Shown here one piece after another: positions 60,255 through 64,000 of a stretch of DNA of 64,000 bases (positions are counted from its first letter, which is position 1; the number at the start of each line of letters is the position of its first letter). This DNA comes from Musa acuminata AAA Group. Lineage: Eukaryota > Streptophyta > Magnoliopsida > Zingiberales > Musaceae. The stretch spans positions 28,676,501 to 28,740,500 of the forward strand of contig NC_088339.1 of NCBI RefSeq assembly GCF_036884655.1, given 5' to 3'. Under the pieces are notes generated by a model. That model was given only the letters and a program-made list of their open reading frames with translations. It ran no database searches and was not told the DNA's origin. A program made the translations under genes and the position numbers.

Positions 60255-61571
60255 ATGATGATGAGCCTCTCGGCCTCAGCTCACTCCTTCCTCCTCCTCC
60301 CTCCTTGCCGTCCAAAGCTCGGTTCCATCTCTTTCCCTCACTCCCTCCTCAGACCCATCCACACCCCTCCCCCCGCCCTCCAACCCTTCCTCTTCCCCCG
60401 CCATCGCCGGCGCCGGCGGCGCCGCGGGGGACGGGAGGGCAGTGGTCATCCCTCCGCCGGCCCCACCGCCGCTGTCGGCGGCATCGAGGGTCCCCAGTCC
60501 GTCGCTGAGGCCGCCTCCGTCCTTGCCGCCATCATCCTCGTCCACGAGGGCGGCCACTTCCTGGCCGCCACACTCCAAGGCATCCGCGTCAGCAAGTTCG
60601 CCGTCGGCTTCGGCCCGGTGCTCGCCAGCTTCGTCGCTGGCGGCGTCGAGTATTCCCTCCGCGCCTTCCCCCTCGGCGGCTTCGTCGGGTTCCCCGACGA
60701 TGACCCCGACAGTGACGTCCCCCCCGACGACGCCGACCTCCTCAAGAACCGCCCCGTCCTCGATCGCATCCTCGTCGTCTCCGCCGGCGTCGCTGCCAAC
60801 GTCGTCTTCGCGTACCTGATCGTCTTCGCCCAGGTGCTCACCGTCGGCCTCCCCGTTCAGGAGCCGGTGCCCGGGTTGCTCGTGCCCGAGGTGCGCCCCG
60901 GATCGGCCGCCGCGCGCGACGGCCTCCGCCCCGGCGACGTCATTCTCGGGATCAACGGGGCTCCCGCGCCCTCCGTCTCGGACCTCGTCGATGTTATCAA
61001 GACGAGCGCCGGGAGGAATGTGGCGATGACGGTGGCGAGGGAGGGGACCAAATCTGTGGAGCTCTCGGTGGTTCCCGACGAGAACACCGACGGGACTGGG
61101 AGAATTGGAGTCCAATTGTCGCCCAATTATAGGCTTTCCAAGGTCCGGGCGAAGAACCTGGCACAGGCCACAGTGTTTGCTAGTAGAGAATTCTTGGGGT
61201 TGTCTGCCACAGTGCTCGATGGCCTGAAGCAGACCTTCTTGAACTTTTCTCAGTCGGCAAGCAAGGTCTCCGGCCCCGTGGCCATAATCGCAGTGGGCGC
61301 GGAGGTCGCAAGGTCGAGCTCCGATGGGCTGTTCCAGTTTGCCGCGGTGATCAATCTTAACCTTGCGGTGATCAACCTTCTGCCATTGCCAGCCCTCGAC
61401 GGTGGGTCACTGGCACTTATTCTTGTGGAGGCAGCCAGAGGTGGGAGGAAGATCCCGCGGGAGGTGGAGCAGCGGATTATGTCGTCGGGGATCTTGGTGG
61501 TTGTGATGCTGGGGCTTTTTCTCATTGTTCGTGATACGCTGAACCTGGATTTTATCAAGGAGATGTTGTGA
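60255..61571 (+). CDS. ARASP: Chloroplast site-2 metalloprotease, ARASP/RseP type
   Basis: An intronless frame of 438 codons. Order: a Ser/Pro/Arg-rich plastid transit region (about residues 1-75), then a membrane helix with the zinc motif HEGGH (in LVHEGGHFLAA), FPLGGFVGFPDDD, a second helix (VFAYLIVFAQVLTVG), a PDZ domain (VLGING-type core ILGINGAPAPSVSDL), and late helices with the third zinc ligand in NLLPLPALDGGSL. All catalytic residues of the RseP/S2P family (HExxH and LDGG) are present. Arabidopsis homologues act in chloroplast membranes and are needed for normal chloroplast development; their natural substrates are poorly defined. The ATG at 60255 is the first in frame; the second Met is adjacent. 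The GC-rich first half is typical of monocot genes. Confidence 0.92.
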   Translation: MMMSLSASAHSFLLLPPCRPKLGSISFPHSLLRPIHTPPPALQPFLFPRHRRRRRRRGGREGSGHPSAGPTAAVGGIEGPQSVAEAASVLAAIILVHEGGHFLAATLQGIRVSKFAVGFGPVLASFVAGGVEYSLRAFPLGGFVGFPDDDPDSDVPPDDADLLKNRPVLDRILVVSAGVAANVVFAYLIVFAQVLTVGLPVQEPVPGLLVPEVRPGSAAARDGLRPGDVILGINGAPAPSVSDLVDVIKTSAGRNVAMTVAREGTKSVELSVVPDENTDGTGRIGVQLSPNYRLSKVRAKNLAQATVFASREFLGLSATVLDGLKQTFLNFSQSASKVSGPVAIIAVGAEVARSSSDGLFQFAAVINLNLAVINLLPLPALDGGSLALILVEAARGGRKIPREVEQRIMSSGILVVVMLGLFLIVRDTLNLDFIKEML

Positions 61572-64000
61572 TGGGAGCTGCAGGCTGGTGTTCATCAAGG
61601 TTTGGATAGAATGGAGCTGTAATGGATTGGAAATGACACTGGACTTGGTCCTGCTCAGGTGAACAAATAGATTTCCTGTTTCCTCCTTATAGTTCACTTT
61701 GAATTGTTAATTGTGTAGCTTGTTCATCATCTTGTGAAATAGCAAAATTCTTCTTGATGAAAGATAGATATCTACTTATGATACCAAGAACCTTTTTTTT
61801 TGTTTCTTACTGAATTAATTACTCATTGCAACTTTTCAATCTCAAAGATCATGCTGTTTCTTGACTGACTACTCTCCTCTCTCTGTTAATTGAACTTCAC
61901 AAGTATGTGAAAATTTTGTAATCTGCTTTGTAATTTCTCTGTATTACATACTGTCCTGCGCCATTGTTAATTGTTATTTTTAAGATGGAAGTATCTGAAA
62001 GTTAGAGAATAGGGTAAATTTCTTCACTTGTTTGGCAATTCCCAGAGCTTATGCTTGTTGTATGGATTCATATATGGATCCATTTGGTCCATAGTGCAGC
62101 TTAAGCAACATCTTCCATTCTGCTATAACTTTTGAACCCAAAACATCATCTTTGTACAGGTATCTGCCCATGCAGCATCTGACCGCAACATGCCATGTTA
62201 AACTGGCCGGCTGTTGGTTTGGGTCAAAGTCCCCATCTAGCAATATCCTTTTTAAAATTTCTAGCTGATGCCAGTAAGTTGGTTGCAGTGTTGGCAATCT
62301 TTTCTAGTAGAACAATTTAGTTGTTTCTTTATAGCCTTGCCAATTTAGAGCATGCAAATGGTCCCCTGGACTTGTCGCATCATGATGTTATTTCTGATCG
62401 TTTAGTAGTGCCTGATCGATTGAAGTTAGGAGCTTATATGGATAATCAATAGTATATCATAATGCAGTCATTATAATTTCCAAATTAGATGAAAAGATTT
62501 GAATTTCACTCTAACAGGTATTCTAGTTTGGTGGGCTTCTCTGTAGGACTTTGTCTAATGTACCTGGAAATGTTTAATTGCCATGAATGTGCTTCTGAAA
62601 TTGTGTATCCCATGATATAACTGGGGTTTATTAAATTGAGGATATGGTACTATGATTATGAATATATTATGTAGGTTGGGCTTCAAGACATTATATCACA
62701 TACAGGATGAGAGTTCAGCTGCATTAAGATTGGTGTGAGTAGGAATGATTTAGAAATGCATCGTGACAAGCATCCCACTTCCATGCATTGTTAATGATCA
62801 TGGAAGTGCAAAGCTCCTTTAATGACCTAGTTATTCTCTGGAATAACCTTACTCATTTTTATCATTCTCTTTAATTTAAAATTAGTCCACTAAATGCTGC
62901 ATAAGATATGGATTTCATATGACATGCTGTATAAGACAACACTGTTTAAGCAGCATAAACTGGAGTTCCAAGGAGCATACTGATACTGTAAGGGTAGATG
63001 GGTTGATCATGCAAGTTGGCAAAATGGCCTAAACATGAATAGAAAACATGGAGGATAGTCCTTAAACATGACATATAACAGGATGAGGCTTTTTGGTTGA
63101 TCATACTTTACCATGATTGAGCTTGTACTTTCCATGGTTGGTCGTACTTTTCGGTCCTTAAGCATGACATATAACAGGATGAGGCTTTTTGGTTGATCAT
63201 GGTTGATCATACTTTAACATGAAGGACTCTTTGGATTATCACAAGCTTGTAGTTTCTAGGATCTTGTAACAGATAATGCTTATTATTAGAATAAAGTCCT
63301 ATATTTAGATTGTTTCCGACTCAGGTTTTACAGAGACGATGATCTGGCTTGTTTACGCTATGAAATTGTGTAGACTTTTGTCGCCTACATGGCAACATAA
63401 TTCCACTTGGTTTGTGGAATTCAAGTATACTGTATGATTTTCATCTATTTATATATTCCTTGTTAATAAATCTCTGTTGAACTAATACGAGAAAAAAAAA
63501 ATCTTAGTGCTTCACCTTTTTTAATTGTAGTTCTTGCAAATGTATGTATCCTACTAAAATTAGTTCCTTTCACTGTCAATTTGATATTGCAGAATGCCTA
63601 ACTACAGGGCTACAACTCAAATTGTAACAATCATTTCCGACCAAGTTCTTGCTATTAGTTGACTTAGAACCTTGTTAAATCCAATTGCTCGATTATTAAT
63701 CTATTATTTAGTACGTTCAACTAATTTTATTGTATAGATGTGCTGCTTGAGAGGCCTTATTCTCATCGATGTTATTAAACTAGAACTTTTACCTATTTAT
63801 TAGTTGATGCATTTGATGTTGTAGTGCATTAATATAATGTCACAGCATCATCTAGGAAGTTATTTATGTTACAGAACCAAAGAAGGTCATACACTTCATT
63901 AAAGCATACTCACACTTGTACATGATTACTGTGCAAACAAGTTAGAAAAGGCATGCTCAGGGTTTAGCTTATTTGTCTTCTATTCCCTTCTTTTTCTTGG
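61572..64000. other. Right-end intergenic region, no gene recognised
   Basis: Bases 61572-62000 probably include the 3'UTR of the protease gene. The rest is AT-rich with short open frames only, for example 62049-62297 on the minus strand, none similar to a known protein. It may be flank or intron of a gene beyond the window. Confidence 0.4.
63061..63220. repeat. 96-bp tandem duplication with GGTTGATCAT motifs
   Basis: CTTAAACATGACATATAACA at 63061 and CTTAAGCATGACATATAACA at 63157 begin two copies. Both continue with GGATGAGGCTTTTTGGTTGA. The second copy has an extra internal GGTTGATCAT unit. Confidence 0.88.

Noticed and set aside
60276..61115. 279-codon minus-strand open frame opposite the ARASP gene
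   Set aside because: Antisense shadow of GC-rich coding sequence, dominated by Gly, Asp and Glu.
62049..62297. 82-codon minus-strand open frame after the ARASP gene
   Set aside because: Amino-acid composition looks protein-like, but there is no known domain, no partner exons with clear splice signals, and it lies in a probable 3' flank.

Overview
The window is nuclear DNA from a flowering plant. Genes are split by AT-rich introns with GT...AG borders, and several first exons (GH17 glucanase, site-2 protease, APS reductase) are extremely GC-rich. That GC gradient and the protein sequences point to a commelinid monocot; I would guess Zingiberales (banana relatives), but this is inference from composition and recalled protein similarity only.

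Layout, left to right: the 3' part of an F-box/FBD-type LRR gene (+, cut by the window edge); a GALS-type GT92 galactan galactosyltransferase (+); an uncharacterised Ser-rich protein (-); a block of nested inverted-repeat elements (5.8-7.4 kb); a CAR-type C2-domain protein (+); an aberrant EF1B-gamma gene with a duplicated exon and a missing core of its C-terminal domain (-); an RLP4-type malectin-like/LRR receptor-like protein (-); a MATE transporter (-); the peroxisomal processing protease DEG15 (-); a decayed ADP/ATP carrier pseudogene (-); an intronless phytosulfokine-receptor-like kinase (-); a plastid APS reductase (-); a GPI-anchored GH17/X8 beta-1,3-glucanase (+); the nucleolar U3 protein UTP6 (-), divergent from a plastid site-2 metalloprotease of the ARASP type (+). 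The last 2.4 kb hold no recognisable gene.

These are ordinary eukaryotic single-gene units, not an operon or pathway cluster. Functions are varied: cell wall (GALS, GH17), receptors (RLP4, PSKR), sulfur assimilation (APR), organelle proteolysis (DEG15, ARASP), translation and ribosome biogenesis (EF1B-gamma, UTP6). I did not find a new multi-gene system. The most unusual items are the EF1B-gamma gene (211-base near-perfect tandem duplication of a phase-0 exon, plus an in-frame loss of most of the conserved C-terminal domain), the intron-containing ADP/ATP carrier pseudogene with several independent lesions, and the nested palindromic element block with a related solo element at 52.6 kb. Exon borders were set by hand from splice signals and reading-frame continuity. 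Each multi-exon CDS given below closes in frame across all its exons.
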